Shown here: piece after piece, positions 55,515 through 64,000 of the stretch
Layout of the letters: each line of letters starts with the position of its first letter
Numbering within the stretch: position 1 is the first letter of the stretch
Assembly (NCBI RefSeq): GCF_003665065.1
Contig: NZ_RCHR01000006.1
Coordinates: 62,001-126,000 of the forward strand
Source: Oceanobacillus piezotolerans
GTDB taxonomy: Bacteria; Bacillota; Bacilli; Bacillales; Amphibacillaceae
Length of the DNA stretch: 64,000 nucleotides
Direction of reading: 5' to 3'
Notes under the pieces: generated by a model
Told to the model about the DNA's origin: nothing
Seen by the model: the letters and a program-made list of their open reading frames with translations, nothing else
The model's database searches: none
Made by a program: the position numbers and the translations under genes

Positions 55515-56347
55515 TATCAAATATAAGGTCTTTAAGTCTTAGGCAGCGTGCATTGCTTACCATTACTTTATCTGTTCTATTTTTACTTTCTATTGCTATT
55601 GGCAGCTTTTTATTTGGAGAAGACGAGCTTGCTATTCAAATGCAGAATAAGAATAGTTCACCATCTCTCTCTCATTGGTTTGGTACAGATTGGTTAGGAA
55701 GAGATATGTTTGCACGGACAGTCGATGGATTAGCTCTTAGCCTTGGTGTAGGATTACTTGCTTCTTCCATCAGTGTTGTCATTGCTTTAATTCTAAGTTT
55801 ACTCACCATGTGGAGCGAGTGGGCGGATCGAATCGTAACCTGGTTTATTGATCTTTTTCTTAGTGTTCCACACCTTGTTCTATTAATTTTAATTTCTTTC
55901 TCACTTGGAGGAGGCTTTAAGGGAGTTGTGCTGGGGTTAGCATTCACACATTGGCCAAGCCTCACTCGCATACTGAGAGGGGAGATATTACAAATGAAAA
56001 CAGCGGAATATGTAGGAATATCTAAGCAACTGGGTAAATCTAAATGGTGGGTAGCAAGGTATCACTTCCTGCCTCACCTTATTCCTCAACTGTTTGTTGG
56101 TTTCCTGTTAATGTTCCCTCATGCTATTCTTCATGAAGCATCGATAACATTTTTGGGGTTTGGATTACCAGCAGAGCAACCAGCAATAGGAGTCATTTTG
56201 TCTGAATCCATGCGTTACCTATCTGTTGGAATGTGGTGGTTAGCATTTTTCCCAGGGCTTTCTCTGCTGCTGATGGTTGGTATTTTCGATCGACTGGGAC
56301 ATAGCTTGCAGAAACTGCTTGATCCATTCCAAGGACAGAAGCGCTAG
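55511..56347 (+). CDS. Peptide/nickel-type ABC permease 2
   Basis: A 278-residue DppC/NikC-type permease. HWFGTDWLGRDMFARTVDG is the family motif, and the coupling loop is EYVGISKQLGKSKWWVARYH. Its start overlaps the previous stop (ATGA). Confidence 0.87.
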   Translation: MISNIRSLSLRQRALLTITLSVLFLLSIAIGSFLFGEDELAIQMQNKNSSPSLSHWFGTDWLGRDMFARTVDGLALSLGVGLLASSISVVIALILSLLTMWSEWADRIVTWFIDLFLSVPHLVLLILISFSLGGGFKGVVLGLAFTHWPSLTRILRGEILQMKTAEYVGISKQLGKSKWWVARYHFLPHLIPQLFVGFLLMFPHAILHEASITFLGFGLPAEQPAIGVILSESMRYLSVGMWWLAFFPGLSLLLMVGIFDRLGHSLQKLLDPFQGQKR

Positions 56348-56366
56348 AAAGGGGCGATATATTGAA

Positions 56367-57788
56367 ATGGAGATGCCCTTATTAGAAGTAAATGACTTTT
56401 CCCTAACATTCCGAACCTATGAAAGAGGATTAAGAGAAAAGGAATTAACGGTTATAAGAAAGCTAAATATGAACATTAAGCGGTCAGAAATAGTAGCTGT
56501 GGTTGGGGCAAGCGGTTCTGGGAAGAGCCTGCTTGCCAATGCGATTCTAGGAATTCTACCTGAACATGTTCATACAAATGGAGAAATAAAATACAAAGGA
56601 AGAGTGTTAGAAAGACGTGAGCAAGAAAAACTCCGAGGCAAGGAGATTTGTCTTATCCCGCAATCAGTTAATGCATTGGATCCATTAATGAAAACAGGAA
56701 AGCAGGTTAGGCATAGTATAAAGAAAGGCAACAGACATGAGATACAGCGTAGTATTTTTCGCAAAGTTGGCCTGCCTATAGAAGCCGGAGAAAAATATCC
56801 GTTTGAATTGTCTGGTGGTATGGCGAGGAGAGTACTGGCAATTTCGGCCTTCGTGGATAATCCGGAGTTAATTATTGCAGATGAGCCTACTCCTGGGATG
56901 GACCCTGCAGCACTTCAGGAAACAATCAGCATTCTTAAGCAACTAGCTGGTGCTGGAAAGGGAATCCTGTTTATTACGCATGATATCGATACAGCATTAA
57001 AGCTAGCAGATAAAGTCGTTGTCTTTAATAAAGGAGAAACGATAGAGGAAGCATCAGTCGATGCTTTTTCAGGAACTGGGGAGAAGCTCAAACACCCTTT
57101 TACGAAGAATTTGTGGAATTCAATGCCACAAAATAAGTTCCTTCCAATCAAAAAGATAACTAACAGGGATATACAAGGGGAGTTAAAGGCTCAAGAGCTT
57201 TGCTACAGCTATCCTCAAGGGAGTACGTTATTTCATGAGCTTTCTCTGACTATCAAGCCAGGTGAGATAGTAGGATTACATGGCTATAGTGGTTCTGGTA
57301 AAACAACGATGGCTAAAATCATTGCAGGCTATCTAAAACCGGAAGAGGGAAGGGTAATTATTGATGGCCACCCCTCACAAACACGGGGGCATTCGCCAGT
57401 ACAGCTAGTCTGGCAGCATCCCGAGAAAGCGATCAATCCAAGGTGGAAGCTAAAAAAGGTTCTGCAAGAAAGCGGGATGGAAAACAGTCCATTACTTGAT
57501 GAATTAGGGATAAAGAAAGAATGGCTAGAACGCTGGCCGAGCGAGTTATCTGGAGGAGAATTACAGAGAATATGTGTTGCAAGAGCATTAAATAAACATA
57601 CGAAATATTTGATTGCAGATGAAATGACAACCATGCTTGATACAGTCACACAGGCAAAAATATGGCAAGTCGTGATAAAATTAGCAAGAGAGAGAAACTT
57701 AGGGGTTCTTGCAATAAGTCATGATCATGCTTTGTTAGACCGAATCAGTGATGTAATAGTTGATTTTAAAGACATTAGCAATGTTTAA
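56367..57788 (+). CDS. Fused double ATPase of the peptide/nickel-type importer
   Basis: About 473 residues with two complete ABC domains in one chain: Walker A GASGSGKS and LSGGMARRV signature in the first, Walker A GYSGSGKTT and LSGGELQRICVARAL in the second. It replaces the separate DppD/DppF (NikD/NikE) pair. Both halves are shorter than the free subunits, and the first lacks the DppD C-terminal Fe-S-like extension. The ATG is about 12 nt from AAAGGGG; an ATT two codons earlier is nearer, so the exact start is uncertain. Confidence 0.82.
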   Translation: MEMPLLEVNDFSLTFRTYERGLREKELTVIRKLNMNIKRSEIVAVVGASGSGKSLLANAILGILPEHVHTNGEIKYKGRVLERREQEKLRGKEICLIPQSVNALDPLMKTGKQVRHSIKKGNRHEIQRSIFRKVGLPIEAGEKYPFELSGGMARRVLAISAFVDNPELIIADEPTPGMDPAALQETISILKQLAGAGKGILFITHDIDTALKLADKVVVFNKGETIEEASVDAFSGTGEKLKHPFTKNLWNSMPQNKFLPIKKITNRDIQGELKAQELCYSYPQGSTLFHELSLTIKPGEIVGLHGYSGSGKTTMAKIIAGYLKPEEGRVIIDGHPSQTRGHSPVQLVWQHPEKAINPRWKLKKVLQESGMENSPLLDELGIKKEWLERWPSELSGGELQRICVARALNKHTKYLIADEMTTMLDTVTQAKIWQVVIKLARERNLGVLAISHDHALLDRISDVIVDFKDISNV

Positions 57789-57824
57789 AGAGAAAGATAA
57801 AGAGAACAAATTAGGGGGAGAAAG

Positions 57825-58448
57825 ATGTTCTTTATCATGGTAAGCTTCATCGGCTACTTGTTTGGTTGTCTTCATGGATCACAACTAGTAGGAAAACTGA
57901 AAAACATAGATATCAAAAATTCAGGGGTTAAAAATGCAGGAGCATCGAACACGACCATTCTGTTAGGCTGGAAATATGGCATTTTGGTTGCTTTTATTGA
58001 TATATTCAAAGCAACATTAGCGATTCTCTTAGTATTGTATATTCTAAAAGATAATGGATTGACAGGAGATTCCCAAATGCTGCTGGTCTATGTGACATTA
58101 TTCTTTGTTATTATCGGCCATAATTATCCAATTACGATGAAGTTCAGTGGTGGGAAAGGAACAGCGTCACTTGTGGGAGCTTTACTTGCGATAGATTGGA
58201 AGGTAGCTCTGATTGGGATAGGAGTTCTGCTTATTTTTACCTTTGCAACCGATTATTTAGTGATTGGCGTTCTATTTATGTACATCTCCTTTTTGGTGAC
58301 AACGTACATGTTTTTTGGAATGGAACCTGCTTTCGTCGTGTTCATGCTTTCTATCCTAAGTTTTATGAAACATATGGAGAATTATAAACGTATTATTACG
58401 AAACAAGAGACGAAGTTATCTAGTATGTATAAGAAGAAAGTGTCATAA
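57825..58448 (+). CDS. PlsY-like glycerol-3-phosphate acyltransferase
   Basis: A 207-residue membrane protein with about five helices. PlsY motifs are SGVKNAGASNTT, GHNYPITMKFSGGKGTAS and a C-terminal basic tail. PlsY adds the first acyl chain from acyl-phosphate to glycerol-3-phosphate. Motif 1 has K and A where PlsY usually has N/G and S (SGN.GATN), so it is probably a paralogue of the main enzyme. Confidence 0.8.
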   Translation: MFFIMVSFIGYLFGCLHGSQLVGKLKNIDIKNSGVKNAGASNTTILLGWKYGILVAFIDIFKATLAILLVLYILKDNGLTGDSQMLLVYVTLFFVIIGHNYPITMKFSGGKGTASLVGALLAIDWKVALIGIGVLLIFTFATDYLVIGVLFMYISFLVTTYMFFGMEPAFVVFMLSILSFMKHMENYKRIITKQETKLSSMYKKKVS

Positions 58449-58466
58449 GTAGGAAGGGAGGACAAT

Positions 58467-58952
58467 ATGGTAGATTTCATTGTTTGGATCGTTATCATTG
58501 CTATGTTTGTTCTAAGCTTTGTTGGTATTTTATATCCGATTGTTCCATCTGTTTTAGTACTATGGGTTGGATTCCTTCTCTATCAATTTATAATTAATCC
58601 CGATGAATTAACGATTGTATTCTGGATTGCTATGATTTTGTTTACTGTTTTTCTCTTTGTTGCAGATATTATAGCAAATAGCTATTTTGTAAAGAAATAT
58701 GGGGGCAGTAAGTGGGGTGAGCGCGGTGCTGCAATTGCCGTCATTGTTGGCTCGTTTATCATTCCACCTTTGGGAGTAATTGTCGTTCCTTTTCTCGCTG
58801 TTTTTGTCATAGAATTAATACAGCGACGTACACCAAAGGATGCTATTCGTGCTTCCATTGGTTCTCTGTTTGGTTTTCTTGGAGGATCGGCAGCAAAAGT
58901 CCTCATACAGCTTATTATGATTGTTTGGTTTTTCATTGTCATTTGGTTTTAG
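58467..58952 (+). CDS. DUF456 membrane protein (YqgC-like)
   Basis: A 161-residue protein with four to five helices and the central motif KKYGGSKWGERGAAIAVIVG seen in DUF456. The function is unknown. It is co-directional with plsY-like and pdxK genes with gaps under 30 nt, so it is likely in the same operon. Confidence 0.78.
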   Translation: MVDFIVWIVIIAMFVLSFVGILYPIVPSVLVLWVGFLLYQFIINPDELTIVFWIAMILFTVFLFVADIIANSYFVKKYGGSKWGERGAAIAVIVGSFIIPPLGVIVVPFLAVFVIELIQRRTPKDAIRASIGSLFGFLGGSAAKVLIQLIMIVWFFIVIWF

Positions 58953-58978
58953 ATTTATGAAAAGGAAGGGAGTTTGTT

Positions 58979-59809
58979 ATGGAATATCCAAAGAGAGTCC
59001 TAACTATAGCAGGTTCTGCTGCTGGGGGCAGTGCTGGAATTCAGGCTGACTTAAAGACTTTTCAGGAATTAGATGCTTATGGAATGAGTATTATAACTGC
59101 GATGGTAGGCCGTCATCCAAAGACACAAAAGAATGTGCATCTAGTCGGTGAAGAGGCAATTGAAGCACAATTCGCAACAGCAGTACATCAGGTCGGAGTG
59201 GACGGATTAAAAACCGGAATGTTGTTTACTAAGGAAACGATTGAACTGGTTGCTGGCTTAATTGCTTCTTCTGAAGTAGAGACCGTTGTAGTCGATCCTG
59301 TTATGATTGGTAAAATGAATTCCAAGCTGCTAAAAGAAGATGCAATGGAAGCTTTAAAACTAAAGTTAATTCCACTTGCAACCATCATTACACCTAATGT
59401 GCCGGAAGCGTCCCAATTACTTGGAGGAAGAACCCTTACTACGGTAGAGGACTTAAAGCAAGCTGCTGTGGACTTGTACCAACTTGGGGCAAAAAATATT
59501 CTCGTTAAGGGCGGGAGATTAGAGGGCCCGGCGATTGACGTTTTGTATGATGGGCAGCATGTAACAACCTTCAAAGCACCACGTATTAATACGATTCACA
59601 CAAGTGGAGCAGGGTGCACCTATTCGGCAGCTATTACTGCCTTCCTTACAAAGGGATTGGAAGTGAAAGAGGCAGTCAGATTTTCTAAAAGTTTTGTTAC
59701 TACAGCAATCGAACATGGTTTTTCTTACACGGAAGTGGTTGGACCTACCTATCATGCAGCAGAAAGGAAATATGGAGAAGCACATAAAATAATAGTGAAT
59801 GAGGGATGA
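58979..59809 (+). CDS. pdxK: Pyridoxine/pyridoxal kinase, ThiD-like
   Basis: A 276-residue ribokinase-fold enzyme. GSAAGGSAGIQADLKTF near the N-terminus and GAGCTYSAAITAF with the catalytic region at the C-terminus match ThiD/PdxK. AMVGRHPKTQKNVH is the stretch that marks the Gram-positive PdxK form. It phosphorylates B6 vitamers, and HMP is a possible second substrate. Its end precedes the pncA start by 4 nt. Confidence 0.87.
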   Translation: MEYPKRVLTIAGSAAGGSAGIQADLKTFQELDAYGMSIITAMVGRHPKTQKNVHLVGEEAIEAQFATAVHQVGVDGLKTGMLFTKETIELVAGLIASSEVETVVVDPVMIGKMNSKLLKEDAMEALKLKLIPLATIITPNVPEASQLLGGRTLTTVEDLKQAAVDLYQLGAKNILVKGGRLEGPAIDVLYDGQHVTTFKAPRINTIHTSGAGCTYSAAITAFLTKGLEVKEAVRFSKSFVTTAIEHGFSYTEVVGPTYHAAERKYGEAHKIIVNEG

Positions 59810-59813
59810 TGAA

Positions 59814-60365
59814 ATGACAAAGCGAGCCTTAATTAATGTAGACTATACATATGATTTTGTAGCAACAGATGGAGCACTTACCTGTGGTGAACCTGGACAA
59901 GCTATTGAAGCGGAGATTGTGAAACTAACGGAAGCGTTTATCGAAAATGATGACTATGTAGTATTTGCCATCGATGTACATCACGAGGAGGACCCTCATC
60001 ATCCAGAAACGAAGCTTTTCCCTCCGCACAATATTATCGGCACCTCTGGGAGAGATCTCTTTGGAGACTTAGCACGTGTTTATCAGGACAACCGGGACAA
60101 GGAGAATGTTTATTATATTGATAAAACGCGTTATAGTGCATTTGCAGGAACAGATCTTGAGATTCGGCTACGTGAACGGGGAATAGAAGAGGTTCATATT
60201 GTAGGCGTTTGTACGGATATTTGCGTGCTGCATACTGCCGTCGATGCGTACAATAAAGGTTTTAACATTGTAATTCATAAGGACGCTGTAGCAAGCTTTA
60301 ATGGAGCGGGGCATGAATGGGCATTAGGGCATTTTACAGATACTTTAGGTGCAAAAGTGGAGTAA
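59814..60365 (+). CDS. pncA: Nicotinamidase
   Basis: A 183-residue isochorismatase-fold amidase that turns nicotinamide into nicotinate for NAD salvage. The catalytic Asp is in NVDYTYDF, metal ligands in IDVHHEEDPHHP, Lys in YYIDKTRYSAF and nucleophile Cys in VGVCTDICVLHTA. The ATG follows GAGGG; the start upstream inside pdxK is not used. Size equals B. subtilis PncA. Confidence 0.9.
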   Translation: MTKRALINVDYTYDFVATDGALTCGEPGQAIEAEIVKLTEAFIENDDYVVFAIDVHHEEDPHHPETKLFPPHNIIGTSGRDLFGDLARVYQDNRDKENVYYIDKTRYSAFAGTDLEIRLRERGIEEVHIVGVCTDICVLHTAVDAYNKGFNIVIHKDAVASFNGAGHEWALGHFTDTLGAKVE

Positions 60366-60505
60366 GCTTTTATCTTATAACGACAGAGAAGGTACATTTG
60401 CAGAGTGATTAAGAGTAAATTGTTTTCCATGGGAAGTGTCTCCTTTTTAAAAGGAAGTTAGACATGGGTACTGCTTTTCCCATCCAAAAAATCACTTCCC
60501 CTTTC

Positions 60506-60534
60506 TTGACTTTACGCTTTCCTACATATATATT
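60506..60534 (+). promoter_or_regulatory. SigA promoter of proS
   Basis: TTGACT, 17-nt spacer, TATATT, just upstream of the T-box leader. The 140 nt between it and pncA show only weak inverted repeats. Confidence 0.75.
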
Positions 60535-60559
60535 AGGTTATATTAATAATAATAGAAAC

Positions 60560-60776
60560 GTTGAAGAGGAATAGTATAATTTAAAGTCTTTTGAAGAGAG
60601 GAAATGGCTGGTGTGAATTTCCATAGACATGAATTAGAACCTGCCTCAGAGTTCGCCATCAGAAAAGCGTGTTTGCTGTAAGATGTGCGCGGTGGATAAC
60701 CGTTAACAAGCAGAGTGTGCAAGTGTCTTCTTATCTTGCAAACAAGGGTGGTAACGCCAAACCTCGGTCCCTTTTT
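60560..60776 (+). promoter_or_regulatory. Proline T-box riboswitch
   Basis: Stem I ends GAATTAGAACCTGCCTCAGA with specifier CCT (Pro) at 60640-60642. The T-box core AAGGGTGGTAACGCC lies at about 60744-60758. AAGGG and CCCTT then close a terminator followed by six T. This leader should sense uncharged tRNA-Pro. Confidence 0.9.
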
Positions 60777-60871
60777 TGGATGGAGGATTTTTTGTGTGCA
60801 AGAAGAGCGGAGCACTCGGCCTTTGGTATATACAATTAATTAAAAACAAAACATATAAAGAGGTGTTCAAC

Positions 60872-62311
60872 ATGGGTAAAAAGAATAAGCAGTTTGTGGA
60901 GAAGATTACTGCAATGGAAGATGATTTCGCACAGTGGTACACGGATGTTGTAAAGCAGGCGGAATTGGTTGACTATGGTCAGGTTCGTGGAACGATGATT
61001 ATCAAACCATACGGCTATGCGATTTGGGAAAATATTAAAGATGAATTAGACAAAAAAATTAAAGAAACAGGACATTCTAATGTTGCCTTCCCACTATTTA
61101 TTCCAGAAAGTCTCCTGCAAAAAGAAGCAGACCATGTGGAAGGATTTGCCCCAGAAGTGGCATGGGTCACACATGGTGGAGATGAGGAATTAGCTGAGCG
61201 TATCGCAGTGAGACCGACATCAGAAGTGCTTTTCTGTGATTATTATTCAAAAAACATTCATTCTTATCGTGACTTGCCAAAACTATATAATCAGTGGGCG
61301 AATGTCGTACGCTGGGAAAAAACAACACGCCCATTCTTACGGTCATCTGAATTCCATTGGCAGGAAGGTCACACAGCACATGCAACAGATGAAGATGCTT
61401 CTCAAGAAACAGATAGAATGCTTGGGGTTTATGCAGATCTTGTTGAAGATTATTTAGCAATCCCTGTTTATAAAGGACGCAAAACAGATAAAGAAAAATT
61501 TGCTGGTGCAAAATATACATTAACGATTGAAAGCTTAATGCATGATGGAAAAGCATTGCAATCCGGTACTTCTCATCATTTTGGTTCAGGTTTTGCTGAA
61601 GCATTCGATATTACTTATTTAGATGAAAATGGAGAAAGTCAATTTGTGCATCAAACATCATGGGGACTTTCAACTCGTATTATGGGTGCACTGATTATGG
61701 TTCATGGAGATAATCGCGGTTTGGTCATCCCACCACGTATTGCACCTACACAAGCAATGATCGTTCCAATTGCACAACATAAAGAAGGTGTTTTGGATAA
61801 AGCTTATGTACTTCGCGATCAGTTGAAGAACATCGTTCGTGTTGATATCGATGCAAGTGACAAGATGCCAGGCTGGAAGTTTAACGAGTACGAAATGAAA
61901 GGTATCCCAGTTCGTATTGAAATGGGACCTAAGGATATTGAAAAGGAACAAGTCGTTCTTGTACGCCGTGATACAGGAGAGAAAGAATTTGTACACTTAA
62001 GCGATTTAGAAGAACGTTTGCCAAAATTATTAGAAGAAATTCAGCAAAATCTATATGACAAAGCATTGGCACACCGTGAGGAAATGACAACAGTTGCTAC
62101 AAACATGGATGAATTTAAACAAACGCTCGAGGAAAAAGGCGGATTCATTAAAGCAATGTGGTGTGGAGACTTAGCATGTGAAGAAAAAATTAAAGAAGAC
62201 ACATCTGCTACCTCCCGTTGTATTCCATTTGAACAAGAACAAGTTTCTGATACTTGTGTATGCTGTGGAAAAGAAGCAAAAGAATTGGTGTATTGGGCAA
62301 AAGCATATTAA
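60872..62311 (+). CDS. proS: Prolyl-tRNA synthetase, archaeal/eukaryotic type
   Basis: A 479-residue class II synthetase. Motif 2 is [17 protein letters not shown]-terminal zinc-binding domain ([17 protein letters not shown]) ends in Tyr (YWAKAY), the hallmark of the archaeal-type ProRS; no bacterial editing insertion is seen. The ATG follows AAAGAGG. Some Bacillaceae carry this form beside the bacterial-type enzyme. It is controlled by a Pro T-box. Confidence 0.93.
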   Translation: MGKKNKQFVEKITAMEDDFAQWYTDVVKQAELVDYGQVRGTMIIKPYGYAIWENIKDELDKKIKETGHSNVAFPLFIPESLLQKEADHVEGFAPEVAWVTHGGDEELAERIAVRPTSEVLFCDYYSKNIHSYRDLPKLYNQWANVVRWEKTTRPFLRSSEFHWQEGHTAHATDEDASQETDRMLGVYADLVEDYLAIPVYKGRKTDKEKFAGAKYTLTIESLMHDGKALQSGTSHHFGSGFAEAFDITYLDENGESQFVHQTSWGLSTRIMGALIMVHGDNRGLVIPPRIAPTQAMIVPIAQHKEGVLDKAYVLRDQLKNIVRVDIDASDKMPGWKFNEYEMKGIPVRIEMGPKDIEKEQVVLVRRDTGEKEFVHLSDLEERLPKLLEEIQQNLYDKALAHREEMTTVATNMDEFKQTLEEKGGFIKAMWCGDLACEEKIKEDTSATSRCIPFEQEQVSDTCVCCGKEAKELVYWAKAY

Positions 62312-62381
62312 TTTTAGGTCTAGAAGGGCGTCCATTTGGGCGTTCTTTTTTTGGCTTAGGTTTAGGTGCTGACCATGAGTA

Positions 62382-62591
62382 AACATCGCTTTGGAGAAGG
62401 AAAACATCACCCTTGAGAAGCAGAACATCCCCCTCGAGCGAGGAAACATCGCCTTCGAGCGAGAAAACATCACCTTCGAGAAGAAGAACATCGCCCTCGA
62501 GCGAGAAAATATCACCTTCGAGAAGAAAAACATCCCCCTCGAGGGAGTAAATATCGCCTTTGAGAAGAAGAACATCGCCATCGAGAAGAAA
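62382..62591. repeat. Ten tandem 21-nt repeats
   Basis: Units of AACATC(G/A/C)CC(T/C)TCGAGAAGAA type, ten in a row with no spacers, between the convergent proS and trhO genes. A 21-nt unit without stops keeps frames open on both strands: one reads heptads of the NIxxEK type (82 codons), but no ribosome binding site is seen. The protein reading is not supported as a gene. Confidence 0.85.
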
Positions 62592-62610
62592 AACAAACAA
62601 CTGGAACATA

Positions 62611-62638
62611 AAAAAGGCGACCCTATCGGTCGCCTTTA
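62611..62638. terminator. Terminator of trhO
   Basis: AAAGGCGACC/GGTCGCCTTT stem, followed by TTTTTT on the minus strand just past the trhO stop. Confidence 0.8.
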
Positions 62639-62642
62639 AAGT

Positions 62643-63617
62643 TTATGCTTCTTGCATATCAAATGTTTCACCAAGTGCTGCAAGTCGAGCTTCGACTTCA
62701 TCTCTTGATAATTCTTGCTCTTTTACATATAAGTTACGTGGGTGTACTCGGCATTCATGTGTACAGCCGCGCATATATTTATGCTCGTTTTCTTCGGAGC
62801 AAAGCATTTGTCTATTACATTCAGGATTTGCACAATTTACAAAGCGTTCACAAGGTTTTCCGTCAAAATAGTCCACGCCGACTACAACATGTTCTTTTTG
62901 ATTAATATCTACAGTGAGGCGCTCGTCAAAGACGTAGCATTTTCCATCCCATAGTTCACCTTGCACTTCTGGATCTTTACCATACGTAACGATTCCACCA
63001 TGCAGCTGGGCAACATCTTCAAATCCTTCTTTTATCATCCAACCAGTGAATTTCTCACAACGAATTCCACCAGTACAATACATTAATACTTTTTTACCTT
63101 CAATTAAATGTTTATTTTCGCGAACCCACTCAGGTAGATCGCGGAAAGTCTCTATATCTGGATTTATAGCACCACGGAAATGGCCTACTTCATATTCATA
63201 ATCATTTCTTGTATCAATAATGACGGTATCCTCACGTTGCATCGCTTCATACCATTCTTGTGGAGATAATTTTTCACCAGTGATTTCTTTTGGATCCACA
63301 TCTTCCTCTTCAGACAAACGAAGCGTAACTAGTTCTTTACGAGGGCGTACATGCATTTTCTTGAATGCATGACCATCATGTTCATCCACTTTAAACACTA
63401 ATTCAGCGAAGCGAGAGTCCTTATGCATTTCTTCCATATAAGCATTGGTTTGTTCTACTGTTCCAGAAACAGTACCGTTAATTCCCTCTTTAGCGACTAG
63501 GATGCGTCCTTTTAATCCAAGCTCTTTGCAGAACTTAAGATGATCTGCCGCGAATTCTTCTGGGTTTTCAATATCTACATAATGATAGTACAACAAAACT
63601 CGATAATCTTTTGCCAT
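62643..63617 (-). CDS. trhO: tRNA uridine(34) hydroxylase, rhodanese-type
   Basis: A 324-residue protein (YbfQ/YceA-like) that hydroxylates U34 of tRNA for the 5-oxyacetyl or 5-methoxy modification. It has an N-terminal acylphosphatase-like domain (LLYYHYV ... EGINGTVSG), a rhodanese domain with active Cys in [11 protein letters not shown], and a C-terminal Cys-rich region ([22 protein letters not shown]). The start has a good position after a purine-rich GGTGG. Confidence 0.92.
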   Translation of the reverse strand: MAKDYRVLLYYHYVDIENPEEFAADHLKFCKELGLKGRILVAKEGINGTVSGTVEQTNAYMEEMHKDSRFAELVFKVDEHDGHAFKKMHVRPRKELVTLRLSEEEDVDPKEITGEKLSPQEWYEAMQREDTVIIDTRNDYEYEVGHFRGAINPDIETFRDLPEWVRENKHLIEGKKVLMYCTGGIRCEKFTGWMIKEGFEDVAQLHGGIVTYGKDPEVQGELWDGKCYVFDERLTVDINQKEHVVVGVDYFDGKPCERFVNCANPECNRQMLCSEENEHKYMRGCTHECRVHPRNLYVKEQELSRDEVEARLAALGETFDMQEA

Positions 63618-63810
63618 TTTTATTTACCACCTATTCCATTTATATTTGCAAGATACAAATGTACGGTAGTCGGTATTCAATTATTATCTTGCAAGATAAT
63701 ATTCTACCACGATAGAAATCATTTCTCAATAGGTGCAATCAAAAATGACAAACCACAGTTTAATAAATGATTAATGAAATAACAGAAAGATAGTTATGTG
63801 TTACAATGAA

Positions 63811-63824
63811 TGTAAACGATTACA
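63811..63824 (+). promoter_or_regulatory. cre site over a SigA promoter
   Basis: TGTAAACGATTACA fits the CcpA operator. It overlaps the -35 region of a promoter whose -10 is TATAAT at 63842-63847, so catabolite repression of the following gene is expected. Confidence 0.7.
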
Positions 63825-63869
63825 TTTAACGAAATTTATATTATAATGGAGGCATAAGGAGGGAATCCT

Positions 63870-64000
63870 ATAAAAAGGAAAGCCTGATATTTATTCCATT
63901 TAGTACTGCCAGTTTTAGTTATCGTAGTGTCGATAGCATTTTTTGGACAATTAAATCCATAAGTACTACTAAAAACGTGGTTAGCATGGGTTTATGGAAT
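63870..64000 (+). pseudogene. Decayed membrane-protein gene, continues past window
   Basis: AAGGAGG is followed 7-8 nt later by ATA and a frame reading KRKA-stop-YLFHLVLPVLVIVVSIAFFG then QLNP-stop-VLLKTWLAWVYG. The start codon is ATA and there are two in-frame stops, yet all the pieces lie in one frame with a hydrophobic helix. This looks like a recently inactivated transporter or membrane gene. The family is not recognisable from 131 nt. Confidence 0.55.

Noticed and set aside
62382..62591. CRISPR array
   Set aside because: Units are contiguous 21-mers with no unique spacers, and no cas genes are nearby.
62171..62609. Long minus-strand frames with repeated FFFSK or LEGDV units over the 21-nt array
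   Set aside because: A stop-free 21-nt repeat opens several frames at once. No ribosome binding site is seen, and two of the frames run antisense to proS.

Overview
The window reads as chromosomal DNA of a low-GC, endospore-forming, halotolerant member of the Bacillaceae, of the Oceanobacillus/Virgibacillus/marine Bacillus kind. The reasons are strong AAGGAGG ribosome binding sites, frequent TTG and GTG starts, T-box leaders, Fur and cre operators of Bacillus type, an ectoine uptake system, and a spore-coat-like manganese oxidase locus. No tRNA, rRNA, CRISPR array or transposase gene was seen.

Layout. 1-6060: trp operon on the minus strand (trpE-G-D-C-F-B, trpB cut by the window edge) behind two tandem tryptophan T-boxes. 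6160-16100: single genes (AraC regulator, nitroreductase under a Fur box, small membrane protein, SRPBCC protein, VanY-type lipoprotein, MFS transporter, pepT, acetyltransferase, sulfurtransferase, chemotaxis receptor). 16500-24000: the most unusual part, a spore-surface locus. It holds a 1218-residue multicopper oxidase of the MnxG (Mn(II) oxidase) type, four small genes upstream of it in one operon behind a mother-cell-type promoter, a further CotB-like gene, a His-rich CotB-like gene, and a Cys/His-rich gene that has lost its reading frame at the start. 25000-30400: an ABC-F ATPase and an extra RsgA-type GTPase, each preceded by a short upstream ORF and an attenuator-like hairpin, plus an aldo/keto reductase and an HD hydrolase. 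30560-38500: fni, a FrnE-like DsbA protein, the Fur-controlled petrobactin-type siderophore transporter fpbNOP-Q, a YvbH-like protein and a SurA_N lipoprotein. 38550-45500: his operon (hisZ-G-D-B-H-A-F-IE, minus strand), split between hisB and hisH by a MITE-like element, with a PHP histidinol phosphatase divergent from it. 46500-58000: DUF915 hydrolase, murB, ectoine transporter ehuBCDA, cell-wall peptidase, and a peptide/nickel-type ABC importer with a fused double ATPase. 57800-64000: plsY paralogue, yqgC-like gene, pdxK, pncA, T-box-controlled archaeal-type proS, a 21-nt tandem repeat array, trhO, and a decayed membrane-protein gene behind a cre site.

Working together: trp and his biosynthesis are complete apart from trpA (outside the window). 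Iron supply is linked by three Fur-type operators. Three T-boxes sense tRNA-Trp (twice) and tRNA-Pro. The mnx-like cluster most likely builds a metal-oxidising outer spore layer. Its five small proteins appear to share one beta-rich module resembling the CotB repeat; this is my reading of the sequences, not a database result.
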